Shown: one piece after another, positions 46,134 to 55,147 of the stretch
Layout: each line of letters starts with the position of its first letter
Numbering within the stretch: position 1 is the first letter of the stretch
Origin: Sulfuricurvum sp.
GTDB lineage: Bacteria > Campylobacterota > Campylobacteria > Campylobacterales > Sulfurimonadaceae
NCBI RefSeq assembly: GCF_028710345.1
Contig: NZ_JAQTUH010000003.1
Location: forward strand, 62,001 to 126,000
Length of the DNA: 64,000 bases
Direction of reading: 5' to 3'
Made by a program: the position numbers and the translations under genes
Notes under the pieces: model-generated
The model's input: the letters and a program-made list of their open reading frames with translations, nothing else
The model's database searches: none
What the model was told of the DNA's origin: nothing

Positions 46134-47051
46134 CTATTTTTTCTCACCCAATGCCGTTCCCAAATATCCTAATGATCCTACTGCACCCGCAAGACTTTGT
46201 TGCCAATCGGCAGGCATAAAAACCACTTTGGAGTTTGCCGACTCACTCAAATTTTTAACACTGTCGATATAGCGTTGCGCAAGGAGATAGTGAGGAGAAG
46301 CTTCGCCCCCAGCAAATCCTTGTGCCACAACAACCATCGATTTACGATCCCCTTCAGCGAGTTCCACTTTTGCCTGAGCTTCGAGTTTCGCCGCTTCGAG
46401 TCGCCCTTCTGCTTGTAAAATAACCGACTGTTTTTGCCCCTCCGCTTGAGCAATAGCGGCTCGTCTTTGACCGTCTGCTATTAAAATAGCCGCTTCACGT
46501 TCACGATCTGCCGCCGCTTGACGCTCCATCGCCTCTTGGAGATTTTGGCTCGGACGGATATCTTGGACTTCCAGATTCCCTAAAGTTAGACCCCATCCGC
46601 TGAGAGAATCACGAATCTTCCCTGCAACTTCCGCTTTAATCACATCCCGTTGAGAGAGCGATTCATTCAGTGTCATCCCCCCGATTACTGCACGAAGTGT
46701 CGTCATCGTCATATTGGCAACCGCACTCTCGAAATTGCTAATCGAGTAGGATGCTTTCCCCGGATCGGTAACACGGTAAAAGACGACCGCGCTGATGATG
46801 ACGACCGCGTTATCTTTGGTAATAACCTCTTGTTCGCGCGTTTGTTGAATCAGCTCTTTGGTAACAATTTTATACGCAACAATATCCACAATCGGAATCA
46901 GTAAATGAAGCCCCGGCAAAAGGGTCGTATGGTATTTACCCAACCGCTCGATAACCCACTCCTCCCCCTGAGGGACAATACGCACCATTTGCGACAGTGT
47001 ATACACCACCGCGACCATTAAGACTAAGGGAAAAAGGATACTTATATCCAT
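46134..47051 (-). CDS. SPFH/band 7 membrane scaffold protein (QmcA/stomatin-like)
   Basis: A 305-residue membrane-anchored SPFH protein. One N-terminal helix (ILFPLVLMVAVVYTLSQMV) is followed by the band 7 domain: VPQGEEWVIERLGKYHTTL, PGLHLLIPIVD, VITKDNAVVIISAVVFYRV. An Ala/Glu/Gln-rich coiled coil (RQAAADREREAAILIADGQR) follows. Family members form large membrane rings with NfeD partners. The nfeD-like gene lies directly upstream. AAAGGAGCGTGTT precedes the ATG. Confidence 0.92.
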   Translation of the reverse strand: MDISILFPLVLMVAVVYTLSQMVRIVPQGEEWVIERLGKYHTTLLPGLHLLIPIVDIVAYKIVTKELIQQTREQEVITKDNAVVIISAVVFYRVTDPGKASYSISNFESAVANMTMTTLRAVIGGMTLNESLSQRDVIKAEVAGKIRDSLSGWGLTLGNLEVQDIRPSQNLQEAMERQAAADREREAAILIADGQRRAAIAQAEGQKQSVILQAEGRLEAAKLEAQAKVELAEGDRKSMVVVAQGFAGGEASPHYLLAQRYIDSVKNLSESANSKVVFMPADWQQSLAGAVGSLGYLGTALGEKK

Positions 47052-47062
47052 AACACGCTCCT

Positions 47063-47497
47063 TTAAATTTTTTCGACGATAAGGGTATTACCGCTCAATT
47101 TCACAATCCGAATCTCTGCATTAGGCTCAATCGTCCCCTCAACACTCACCGCTGGCCAATGACGTGCCCCGACCACCGGTTCATAGAGAGAAACTTCCCC
47201 CTCTTGATGAGCAGAGAGTTCACTCAACGCTCTACCATTGATTCCAACGAATTCATTGTGCGTTCCCACCGAATCACGTTCATCATCACCAATATGTCTT
47301 TTTTTAAAAACAACAGCACCAATTATCATAAATACCGAAGCAACCATCAACTGCACACTCAGCGATTCAGGCATAAAAAATGAGACAGCGGCGGCCGCAA
47401 AAAATCCCACCCCCGCGAACAGAGCAAAAAATGTCGGAAGCATCATCTCCACAACAAATGCGACAACACCAAAAATAAGCCAAAGATAGTATGACAT
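47063..47497 (-). CDS. NfeD family membrane protein
   Basis: A 144-residue short NfeD. Several hydrophobic helices (LWLIFGVVAFVVEMMLPTFF and two more) precede a C-terminal OB-fold domain (VGINGRALSELSAHQEGEVS, then GTIEPNAEIRIVKLSGNTLI). It forms an operon with the SPFH gene 11 bases downstream, the usual pairing for membrane microdomain or quality-control complexes. AAGGGATTTTA precedes the ATG. Confidence 0.9.
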   Translation of the reverse strand: MSYYLWLIFGVVAFVVEMMLPTFFALFAGVGFFAAAAVSFFMPESLSVQLMVASVFMIIGAVVFKKRHIGDDERDSVGTHNEFVGINGRALSELSAHQEGEVSLYEPVVGARHWPAVSVEGTIEPNAEIRIVKLSGNTLIVEKI

Positions 47498-47577
47498 TAA
47501 AATCCCTTTGATAATTTATACACAGCATACACCTTCAATACTTACGCTATAATAAACCAAAAAAAACGAACTATACT

Positions 47578-47970
47578 ATGAAAATATCCTCTAATGCCCT
47601 CTGCCCTTGTCACAGTGGTAAAAAGTACAAACAATGTTGTCTCCCCTACCACAAAGGGAGCCTTCCATCCACTGCCCTCAAACTTATGCGTTCCCGCTAT
47701 AGTGCTTATGTTTTGCACTTAGCAGACTATATTATCCATACTACCCATCCCAATAATCCTGATTATACCAATGAAACAGCCATCTGGAAAGAAAGCATTT
47801 TGGAATTTTCTCAAAACACTCAGTTTTTAGGATTGAAAATTCTTGAATTTATCGATGGGGAATACGAATCGTATGTGTCATTTGAAGCACTATTAGACAG
47901 CGGTGTTCTCAAAGAAAAAAGCCGATTTTTAAAAATCGAGGGGAAATGGCTTTATGAGAGCATGGTGTAA
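47578..47970 (+). CDS. YchJ-like protein with N-terminal SEC-C metal-binding motif
   Basis: A 130-residue YchJ/UPF0225-type protein. The N-terminal SEC-C motif CPCHSGKKYKQCC is the zinc-binding module also found at the SecA C-terminus. The remainder (STALKLMRSRYSAYVLHLAD, YIIHTTHP, FLKIEGKWLYES) is the NTF2-like YchJ domain. Function is unknown. It is transcribed toward rho but is separated from it by a strong promoter. Confidence 0.88.
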   Translation: MKISSNALCPCHSGKKYKQCCLPYHKGSLPSTALKLMRSRYSAYVLHLADYIIHTTHPNNPDYTNETAIWKESILEFSQNTQFLGLKILEFIDGEYESYVSFEALLDSGVLKEKSRFLKIEGKWLYESMV

Positions 47971-47988
47971 TCAGGTTTGACCCGAAAC

Positions 47989-48017
47989 TTGACAACCAAA
48001 TCTGCATTGATTATAAT
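47989..48017 (+). promoter_or_regulatory. Consensus sigma-70 promoter of rho
   Basis: TTGACA (47989-47994) and TATAAT (48012-48017) are separated by exactly 17 bp. Transcription would begin near 48024, leaving an untranslated leader of about 85 bases before the rho ATG. Rho autoregulation through its leader is known in other bacteria and would fit, but no specific element is visible here. Confidence 0.85.
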
Positions 48018-48108
48018 GTCATCAACAAACAATGACTCTCGTGAACACTAACAACACCAAATTCTTCTGTTCACTCAAAATCTACACTACCTTAAGGCTT
48101 CTTTCCTA

Positions 48109-49440
48109 ATGAGCGATAACGCAAAAACCCCTACTCCTCGAAATAATTCTAAAAATCGTACCCATACCCCAGTTGATGGCTTCACTGTTGAAGCACTTCG
48201 TGCTAAAAAACTCGAAGATCTTTTAGAGATTGCAACTGAATTAAAAGTTGAAGACCCTAATGAGCTTAAACGCCAAGATTTGATTTTTGAAATCTTGAAG
48301 ACCCAAGTTCAACAAGGGGGATTCATCCTCTTTACGGGAATTTTGGAGATTATGCAAGACGGTTACGGCTTTTTACGCGCAGTTGACCAAGGTTTTAGCG
48401 ACTCAATGCACGATGCGTATGTATCGAGCACTCAAATTCGCCGTTTTGCCCTCCGTAATGGGGATATCGTCACAGGACAAGTACGCGCACCAAAAGACCA
48501 AGAGCGCTATTACGCCCTCCTCAAAGTCGAAGCAATCAACTATCTCCCACCTGAAGAGTCTAAAAAACGTCCTCTCTTTGAAAACTTGACTCCATTGTAC
48601 GCTCTTGAGCAACTCAAACTCGAATACCAACCGACCCGCCTTACGGGACGTATGATGGATTTGTTCTGTCCCATCGGTAAAGGGCAACGGGGTCTCGTCG
48701 TCGCACCTCCTCGCTCAGGTAAAACAGAGCTTATGAAAGAGATTGCTCATGGGGTAACCAACAACCACCCTGAAGTTGAGCTCATGGTTCTCCTCGTCGA
48801 TGAACGCCCTGAAGAGGTAACCGATATGGAACGTTCCGTCAAAGGGGAAGTGTACAGCTCTACTTTTGATGAACCTGCAAAAAACCACGTCAAAGTAGCC
48901 GAAATGGTAATCGAACGGGCGAAACGACGCGTTGAGCTTGGTAAAGATGTCGTGATTCTCTTAGACTCTATCACCCGTCTAGCACGTGCGTACAACACCG
49001 TCACACCAAGTTCGGGAAAAGTGCTCTCAGGGGGAGTTGATGCCAATGCTCTCCATAAACCGAAACGTTTCTTCGGTGCAGCGCGTAACATCGAAAACGG
49101 CGGAAGTTTGACCATCATCGCTACTGCACTCGTCGAAACGGGAAGTAAAATGGATGAGGTCATTTTCGAAGAGTTCAAAGGGACTGGGAACTCCGAAGTA
49201 GTCCTCAGCCGTAAAATCTCTGACCGTCGTATTTACCCTGCTATCGATATCCTCAAATCAGGAACTCGTAAAGAAGAGCTCCTTATCGGTGCCGATATCT
49301 TGCAAAAAGTGTTTGTATTGCGCTCCATGCTCCACAAACAAGAGGACGAAGTGGAAGCACTCCGATTCCTCTACAACACCATGCTCAAAAGCAAATCAAA
49401 CGTTGAATTTCTCGATAGCATGAACGGGGATAGTAAATAA
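48109..49440 (+). CDS. rho: Transcription termination factor Rho
   Basis: Rho is the hexameric RNA helicase that terminates transcription. The 443-residue protein has an N-terminal RHO-N helical part, a cold-shock-like RNA-binding domain ([20 protein letters not shown]) and a RecA-type ATPase. The ATPase shows [19 protein letters not shown] (P-loop), [13 protein letters not shown] and [13 protein letters not shown]. The Q-loop and R-loop region is in [20 protein letters not shown]. The N-terminal Ser/Thr/Asn-rich extension of about 20 residues is short. murI follows after six bases. Confidence 0.98.
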   Translation: MSDNAKTPTPRNNSKNRTHTPVDGFTVEALRAKKLEDLLEIATELKVEDPNELKRQDLIFEILKTQVQQGGFILFTGILEIMQDGYGFLRAVDQGFSDSMHDAYVSSTQIRRFALRNGDIVTGQVRAPKDQERYYALLKVEAINYLPPEESKKRPLFENLTPLYALEQLKLEYQPTRLTGRMMDLFCPIGKGQRGLVVAPPRSGKTELMKEIAHGVTNNHPEVELMVLLVDERPEEVTDMERSVKGEVYSSTFDEPAKNHVKVAEMVIERAKRRVELGKDVVILLDSITRLARAYNTVTPSSGKVLSGGVDANALHKPKRFFGAARNIENGGSLTIIATALVETGSKMDEVIFEEFKGTGNSEVVLSRKISDRRIYPAIDILKSGTRKEELLIGADILQKVFVLRSMLHKQEDEVEALRFLYNTMLKSKSNVEFLDSMNGDSK

Positions 49441-49446
49441 CCGACT

Positions 49447-50253
49447 ATGAGAATCGGTGTTTTTGACTCTGGTTTAGGCGGTCTTACCATCGTCTCTACC
49501 ATGCTCCATCGTCTCCATGGAGTCGAGATAATCTATCTCGCCGATACTGCCAATGCCCCCTACGGTGAAAAATCGAAACATGAAATTTTAGACTTCTCTA
49601 TCTCCATCACCGAATACTTTTTAAAACACTACTCGATAGATGCCCTCGTCGTTGCGTGTAATACCGCCACCTCCGCCGCCATTAACGAGCTTCGAGAACA
49701 ATACCCCAATCTCATCATCGTCGGAACCGAACCGGGGCTAAAACCTGCATTTTCTCATACCCACACTAAAAAGGTGGGGATTCTCGCCACCCCTGCGACA
49801 CTAAATGGGGAAAAATACAAACAATTAGTCACCTCTCTCAAATCCCAATACCACGTCGAAGTATATGAGCAAGCGTGTCACGGATTGGTTGAGCAAATCG
49901 AAGCGGGTGAGACATCAACACCCAAAACCCTCTCGATGCTCGAAGCGTGGTTGAAACCTATGCGTGAAGCTCATGTCGATACTATTGTCTTAGGATGCAC
50001 CCACTATCCCCTGATTGCCCATGAAATTCAAAACATTATGGATACCCCCCTCACTCTGGTTCAAACCGCCGATGCCGTCTCCAATAGGACACTCCATTTG
50101 CTAGAGCAAAAAGGGCATATCAATCAGGGAGAAAATTCTCTGACACTCTTAAGCACAGGTCCTCTCAATTCCACGATGATTAAGACTATTTTAGGTCAAA
50201 ATTTTAGGGTAGATACGGTAAAATTAAATCAATTAACTGATGTTACGCACTAA
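49447..50253 (+). CDS. murI: Glutamate racemase
   Basis: MurI makes D-glutamate for peptidoglycan. The 268-residue protein shows GVFDSGLGGLTIV (catalytic Asp), YLADTANAPYGEKS, the first catalytic Cys in VVACNTATSAA and the second in LGCTHYPLI. It follows rho closely. The TAA stop falls within the first hairpin of the three-hairpin repeat at 50250. Confidence 0.96.
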   Translation: MRIGVFDSGLGGLTIVSTMLHRLHGVEIIYLADTANAPYGEKSKHEILDFSISITEYFLKHYSIDALVVACNTATSAAINELREQYPNLIIVGTEPGLKPAFSHTHTKKVGILATPATLNGEKYKQLVTSLKSQYHVEVYEQACHGLVEQIEAGETSTPKTLSMLEAWLKPMREAHVDTIVLGCTHYPLIAHEIQNIMDTPLTLVQTADAVSNRTLHLLEQKGHINQGENSLTLLSTGPLNSTMIKTILGQNFRVDTVKLNQLTDVTH

Positions 50254-50328
50254 AACGAATGCATCCGTTTTAGCGGCAGGGACAAATTGTCCCTTGCAAC
50301 CCCCTAAAGCTACAAAAACTACGTTTTT
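50250..50328 (-). repeat. Three-hairpin intergenic repeat element, copy 2
   Basis: Read on the minus strand, this copy has AAAAAC/GTTTTT, the core GTAGCTTTAGGGGG, then the hairpin TGTCCCT with AGGGACA, and last CTAAAACG/CGTTTTAG. Order, core and central AGGGAC/GTCCCT stem match copy 1 at 5754, while the outer stems have changed on both sides so that pairing is kept. It fills the gap between murI and dnaX. Confidence 0.75.
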
Positions 50329-50379
50329 GAGAATTTAAGAGGTATTTATACATCAACAAATACTATAAGGCTCTCAAAT

Positions 50380-52059
50380 ATGGCAATTTCAGAAGTATTA
50401 GCACTAAAATACCGTCCACGTCGATTTGAAGAGCTTATCGGGCAAGAGAGTATTTCCCAAACTCTCTCCCTCGCCCTCGACTCTAAACGTCTCTCCCACG
50501 CCTATCTCTTCTCAGGTCTACGGGGATCAGGAAAAACCTCTACCGCACGTATTTTTGCCAAATCGCTTATTTGTGAAAACGGTCCTACTTCGGCACCGTG
50601 TGACGTCTGTAGCCACTGTGTTATGGCAAACGAGGGGCGACATATCGATATCATCGAGATGGACGCGGCATCGAGTCGTAAAATCGACGATATCCGCGAT
50701 CTTATAGAACATACCAAATACCGTCCAGCCAGCGGTGCTTTTAAAATCTTTATCATCGATGAAGTACACATGCTCACCAAAGAGGCACATAATGCCCTCC
50801 TTAAAACGCTCGAAGAGCCACCCGAATACGTTAAATTCATCCTCGCGACCACCGATCCGCTAAAACTTCCGCCGACCATCCTCAGCCGTACGCAACATTT
50901 TCGGTTTAAACGGATCAGCCATCCTAATATCGTCCATCATCTGAGCCACATCCTCCATTTGGAGAACATCGAATACCAAGCCGAAGCGCTCGACATCCTC
51001 GCCCGTAGCGGTTCAGGCTCTCTGCGTGACACCCTCACCCTCATGGATCAAGCAATCATCTACTCCAAAGGGTTTGTCGATGTCAAAACCGTTGCCGATA
51101 TGCTCGGGCTCCTCGATCCAAACTATATCGATACCCTCTTTGAAGCGATTTTTACCAAAGACCGCCCTCGCCTGATCCCGATGATTAAAGAGCTCGAATC
51201 GTATGAAGCTGAGATGGTCGTCGATGAACTTATCGCCTATCTCAAAGATAAACTCTACGAGGGAGACCACCATTTTACCCCTTTGGTAATTGAGCGATTT
51301 TTCCGAATCCTCAGTGATGCGAAAACCCTTTTTGCCATCAATGCCGATGGGGGATTTGTCATCGGACTCATCCTCTTTAAAATGATTGAAGCACTCAAGA
51401 TCAAAGAGATTGATGAGATGATTGAATCTCTCGAATCACGTACCCAAATCAGTGCCATCCCCTCAGGAATTTCACTAGCCCCAACCGAAACGGCTCCGAT
51501 CACCAAACCGCAACCCCCTACTAAATCACTGTTTGACCAACTGTGCGACAAGATAAAAGATCGTGATGAAAAACTTTTCTATTGTTTTGAAAAAAATATT
51601 TCGTTTGTCTCTTTTGCAGAAGATACTTTGACATGGGAAAGTTGCGCCGAGGGGGATGAAAAAGAGCTTCTCAAACACGGCTATGCCATCATCCGTCAAT
51701 TCGTCCGTGAAGTCTACGGTATCGACACCCAAATCAAATCACAACCGTGTTCTCAAGCGCCATCTCAAGCACCCATAGTAGAAGCACCGATAGTTGAAAT
51801 GCCTCTATCAGAAGCACCTAAAGCTGAACTATCCTCAGACCCGTTCACCATTACCGAAGTAGACGCTCACCCAGAGGAGAGCGTTGAACCCACTTCAATG
51901 ATTGAAGATTCTGAAATCGGTGTCGGTAGCTGTGTCAGCCAATGCGATGAGACCAGTGTCAAAGAGTTTGACGGCTCCGATGTCCTCAAAGAACCGATGA
52001 TTCAAAAAGCGGCAACCCTCTTCGAGGCGACCAAAATCACCGTACAGTCAAAAGTTTAA
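50380..52059 (+). CDS. dnaX: DNA polymerase III subunit gamma/tau
   Basis: DnaX is the clamp-loader ATPase. The 559-residue protein has YRPRRFEELIGQESI, Walker A in LFSGLRGSGKTSTARIFAK, the zinc cluster CDVCSHCVM, Walker B IIDEVHML and the sensor TTDPLKLPPTILSR. Domain III follows. The tail (about 450-520) is low in complexity, with short repeats such as SQAPSQAPIVEAPIVE. An A-AAA-AAT run at 51591-51597 could permit -1 slippage. The ATG at 50380 is followed by the family N-terminus ISEVLALKYRP. Confidence 0.96.
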   Translation: MAISEVLALKYRPRRFEELIGQESISQTLSLALDSKRLSHAYLFSGLRGSGKTSTARIFAKSLICENGPTSAPCDVCSHCVMANEGRHIDIIEMDAASSRKIDDIRDLIEHTKYRPASGAFKIFIIDEVHMLTKEAHNALLKTLEEPPEYVKFILATTDPLKLPPTILSRTQHFRFKRISHPNIVHHLSHILHLENIEYQAEALDILARSGSGSLRDTLTLMDQAIIYSKGFVDVKTVADMLGLLDPNYIDTLFEAIFTKDRPRLIPMIKELESYEAEMVVDELIAYLKDKLYEGDHHFTPLVIERFFRILSDAKTLFAINADGGFVIGLILFKMIEALKIKEIDEMIESLESRTQISAIPSGISLAPTETAPITKPQPPTKSLFDQLCDKIKDRDEKLFYCFEKNISFVSFAEDTLTWESCAEGDEKELLKHGYAIIRQFVREVYGIDTQIKSQPCSQAPSQAPIVEAPIVEMPLSEAPKAELSSDPFTITEVDAHPEESVEPTSMIEDSEIGVGSCVSQCDETSVKEFDGSDVLKEPMIQKAATLFEATKITVQSKV

Positions 52060-52068
52060 TTATAATCA

Positions 52069-52097
52069 TTGCTTTTTAGCATTTTTTCAGCTATACT
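52069..52097 (+). promoter_or_regulatory. Probable promoter of the cold-shock gene
   Basis: TTGCTT (52069-52074) and TATACT (52092-52097) are separated by 17 bp. Transcription from here would give a leader of about 145 bases, long for this genome and typical of cold-shock mRNAs. A stem AAAGATGA/TCATCTTT (52108-52115 and 52125-52132) lies at the start of the leader. Confidence 0.5.
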
Positions 52098-52247
52098 TCA
52101 GCTATTGAAAGATGATTTAGAGTTTCATCTTTAGCTAGCTCTCTATTGAAGACCTTTTGTTAACAGTACGGCCCGCTCTAAGAACACTCCACTTTATATT
52201 TTCGACCACCACGGCAACGGGGTGTATTTTTAACAAAAAGGCTCATT

Positions 52248-52466
52248 ATGGCAGATCTACAAAACGGAACAGTAAAATGGTTCAATGGTGAAAAAGGTTT
52301 TGGATTTATCCAACAAGATAGCGGAGACAAAGATCTTTTCGTTCATTTCCGTCAAGTAAACCGCACTGGTTACGGACGTGTTAACCTTGAAGAAGGTCAA
52401 AAAGTAACTTATACTGTTGGTCAAGGCGAAAAAGGCCCACAAGCAGAAAACGTTACTGCGCTGTAA
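52248..52466 (+). CDS. Cold-shock domain protein (CspA family)
   Basis: A 72-residue single-domain nucleic-acid chaperone. RNP1 is KGFGFIQQ and RNP2 is [20 protein letters not shown] is the family N-terminus. AAAAAGGCTCATT precedes the ATG. It is a monocistronic gene with its own promoter, a long leader and a hairpin after the stop. Confidence 0.96.
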   Translation: MADLQNGTVKWFNGEKGFGFIQQDSGDKDLFVHFRQVNRTGYGRVNLEEGQKVTYTVGQGEKGPQAENVTAL

Positions 52467-52475
52467 CTTCTCCTC

Positions 52476-52491
52476 GCGGGCTTTAGCCCGC
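52476..52491 (+). terminator. Possible terminator after the cold-shock gene
   Basis: GCGGGC-TTTA-GCCCGC is a stable hairpin ten bases after the stop codon. The T-run (CAATTTTTT) lies about 20 bases beyond, so it is an imperfect intrinsic terminator. Confidence 0.4.
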
Positions 52492-52596
52492 ATCTAAGCT
52501 CCACCTCAATTTTTTACTTCGATTTTATTTACTTCAGAATTTATTCTACTAAGACACCAAATATGTGTTTTAAAGAGCCAATTTAAGGATAGTACC

Positions 52597-52782
52597 ATGG
52601 AAAGCAGAGAAGCCGTTTTAGACGCCCTTGCACAAGGAAAAAAACTTACCAGTAATGTAACCGGACTACAATACCATCTTGTAGATGGAAAACTTCATGC
52701 CCGTCATGGCGAAAAAAGCGATTGGCACGAGAGTGAACTTTGTTTTGACAATCCCCCTTCATGGCTCAATCTTCGCGATTAA
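52597..52782 (+). CDS. Small hypothetical protein
   Basis: A 61-residue protein that I do not recognise: ESREAVLDALAQGKKLTSNV at the N-terminus and WHESELCFDNPPSWLNLRD at the end. AAGGATAGTACC precedes the ATG. The protein is soluble and folded-looking. It stands alone between the cold-shock gene and the GGDEF gene. Confidence 0.6.
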   Translation: MESREAVLDALAQGKKLTSNVTGLQYHLVDGKLHARHGEKSDWHESELCFDNPPSWLNLRD

Positions 52783-52888
52783 TCTATCGCGCGGAGATTT
52801 ATACTAAGATATTAAGATACTTTTCACTACACTTCCATAAACAAATTATTTTTTATTATATAACGATTCCCATGATAAAGAAAAAAGT

Positions 52889-54058
52889 ATGCTAAAACGT
52901 CTTCTCCCTAAACCTGCTAATCCTGCTGTAAGAGCTGAACAAATACGTTTACTATTTCTTCAAAACCGAAGCGTTCAAGTTCTTGGTATGATAACCGCGA
53001 TTGTCACCGCAATAACGCTTTGGAAAGTTGCCGATCACACGTTACTTAGCGGATGGTTAATACTCATGATAATTGCTTATTCTATGAGATTTGTCACTAC
53101 TATCCTCTTCTTTCGTACCCACATCAGCGATCAAATGACAGAAATATGGGTACGTCGATATATTATATGTACATTTTTTGCAGGTGTTATATGGGGAAGT
53201 TTGGCATTTTTACTAGACCCATCGTGGCCTGCGGCTTATCAAGTCGTCCTCTTTGTCGTCTATACCGGTCTTATTGCCGGAGCATTTAGTGCCAATTCAT
53301 CTGTTTTTGTTGCGTTCCCCTCTTTTTATCTGCCGATGGTCGTAGCACTAATGATTGTTATGTTACAAATGAAAGACGAAGCATTTAATGCACTTGCCTT
53401 ACTCTTTATGATCTACATTGCGCTTATGTATATCTCCTCTCTCAAATTTTACAATCAGCTCACCTATACCCTTCAACTCCGTTTTGACAACGAAAAATTA
53501 GTTCAAGAATTAGCCGAATCTAACGAAAAACTAGTCCATCTCGCCGACATAGACGGATTGACCCAAATCTATAATCGTCGTTCACTCGATAGATTCTTAA
53601 ATGCTGAATGGAATCGACACTATCGAAATCAAAAACCTATATCTTTCCTCTTTATTGATATAGACTACTTCAAACAGTACAATGACACCTATGGACATGA
53701 AGCGGGAGATAACTGCTTAATAGAAATATCACGTATTCTCAAATGCAATGCCAAGCGTGCTAGCGATATTACAGCACGATATGGTGGAGAAGAGTTCGCC
53801 GTTATATTTCCGGAAACAGATGAAGCAAAAGCCTTTGAAATAGCACAAAGAATGATTACTCATTTACATGATTCATCTATTGAGCATTCCACTTCTTTGG
53901 TTTCTGAGTATGTTACGATGAGTATCGGTGTCTCCACCATCATCCCGCAAAATCCAAACAACAGTGAATGGTTACTTACATCTGCCGATAAAGCGCTGTA
54001 TGAAGCCAAAAATAGCGGTAGAAATCAAGTGGTGCAAACCTCTTCGTTAGAGGTCTAA
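52889..54058 (+). CDS. Membrane-bound diguanylate cyclase
   Basis: A 389-residue GGDEF protein. The first half has six or so hydrophobic helices (about residues 30-200), suggesting a MASE-type membrane sensor. A short coiled coil (NEKLVQELAESNEKLVHLAD) leads to the GGDEF domain with DGLTQIYNRRSLDRFL, FIDIDYFKQYND and ARYGGEEFAVIFPE. The RASD inhibitory site lies five residues before GGEEF, so product feedback is expected. The 3' end overlaps the convergent vanZ-like gene by 12 bases. Confidence 0.92.
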   Translation: MLKRLLPKPANPAVRAEQIRLLFLQNRSVQVLGMITAIVTAITLWKVADHTLLSGWLILMIIAYSMRFVTTILFFRTHISDQMTEIWVRRYIICTFFAGVIWGSLAFLLDPSWPAAYQVVLFVVYTGLIAGAFSANSSVFVAFPSFYLPMVVALMIVMLQMKDEAFNALALLFMIYIALMYISSLKFYNQLTYTLQLRFDNEKLVQELAESNEKLVHLADIDGLTQIYNRRSLDRFLNAEWNRHYRNQKPISFLFIDIDYFKQYNDTYGHEAGDNCLIEISRILKCNAKRASDITARYGGEEFAVIFPETDEAKAFEIAQRMITHLHDSSIEHSTSLVSEYVTMSIGVSTIIPQNPNNSEWLLTSADKALYEAKNSGRNQVVQTSSLEV

Positions 54059-54391
54059 TAATTTTTTTAAAACATATCGATGGATTACATACCCTATTGC
54101 AATCCCGATACTATCAGCCACAACATCCAGCGTTGAGGCAAATCTCCCCGGAATAAAAGCTTGCGTCAGTTCAATCTGTACACCGATCAATAATAAAATT
54201 GCGATTCTTTTCTGTAGTGAAAAATGTTTATACGCAACACTGAGTAAAATATACAGTACAAAAAAAGCAGCAAAATGATTTTGTTTATCCCACAAACCAT
54301 CAAGCACTTCAATATGCTGAGGGGTTAATGCCAGATATTCAATAACTCCAAAAGTAATAAAAAAAGAGGTTTTAAAAAAAGTAGTTTTCAT
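54047..54391 (-). CDS. VanZ-like family membrane protein
   Basis: A 114-residue integral membrane protein of the VanZ-like family. It includes LDGLWDKQNHFAAFFVLYIL, with the conserved D-K-x-x-H-F start of the domain, and IGVQIELTQAFIPGRFASTL followed by DVVADSIGIAIGY. The E-x-x-Q and R-x-x-x-x-x-D residues of the family are present. Function is not established. It lies convergent to the diguanylate cyclase. Confidence 0.85.
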   Translation of the reverse strand: MKTTFFKTSFFITFGVIEYLALTPQHIEVLDGLWDKQNHFAAFFVLYILLSVAYKHFSLQKRIAILLLIGVQIELTQAFIPGRFASTLDVVADSIGIAIGYVIHRYVLKKLLDL

Positions 54392-54426
54392 CGGGTGGAT
54401 TATAACACACCCTAGAAATCAAAATA

Positions 54427-55023
54427 TCAACTCTTACGAAATCCAAACAGTTCTAACGAACTTTTGGTCGCTCGTGCGATGATACTTTGCTCAGGTCTGA
54501 GCATTGCATCCGAAATCACTTTTACTGCACTCGTAATCCCTTCAAATCCATACTTAGGATAGGTGCTTTGTAATACGATTCGATCCATACTCATTTTATT
54601 GAGAGATTCGATATCAAACATCCCGACATTACCCATACCTATTGCGAGTAAAAAGTTTGGCAATGAGGGATATTCTTGTGTCGCATTGAGGATAATCCCT
54701 CGATATTCGCCCAATGAGGCGATAAGACTCTCGGTCAACATCGATTCGTCAATCATGATGGGTTTATCACCCATCAGCAACACTATCTCCTTCTCATCTT
54801 TTATCGAATAAGCAACACAATGGCTATCTGCTTCACTCCGTAAATGTAACGGCACAGAGTAAAAGATGCTCTCGTACTCATCCGCAAGCTCTTTAATCTC
54901 ATTGATTTCCAAAACCGATGAGGGGTGAAGAATAAACATCTGCACCATAGTATCCTCGATAATCTCATCGATATTATCGATAAACTCCTTATCTGCACGG
55001 TATAGATTGACATCGATCGTCAT
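54427..55023 (-). CDS. TatD-like protein lacking the metal-binding residues
   Basis: A 198-residue protein that can be laid along the TatD nuclease family from end to end, although it lacks the catalytic positions. The N-terminal TIDVNLYRADKEFIDNIDEI replaces the HxH motif by VNLY. The central LLAIGMGNVGMF follows. The C-terminal MDRIVLQSTYPKYGFEGITS replaces the usual ETDSP by QSTYP, and SIIARATKSSLELFGF ends the family pattern. This alignment is by eye. If right, it is a catalytically inactive paralogue. AAGGGGAATC precedes the ATG. Confidence 0.55.
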   Translation of the reverse strand: MTIDVNLYRADKEFIDNIDEIIEDTMVQMFILHPSSVLEINEIKELADEYESIFYSVPLHLRSEADSHCVAYSIKDEKEIVLLMGDKPIMIDESMLTESLIASLGEYRGIILNATQEYPSLPNFLLAIGMGNVGMFDIESLNKMSMDRIVLQSTYPKYGFEGITSAVKVISDAMLRPEQSIIARATKSSLELFGFRKS

Positions 55024-55147
55024 GATTCCCCTTTTGCATAATATTATTTTTGGTATGCAACTGTAGTTCTATATTAATGTCTTAACTGTGCCTATCTTTG
55101 TATAATAGATATAGTGTAGAAATCTTTATCTAGGTACAATTGCACTT

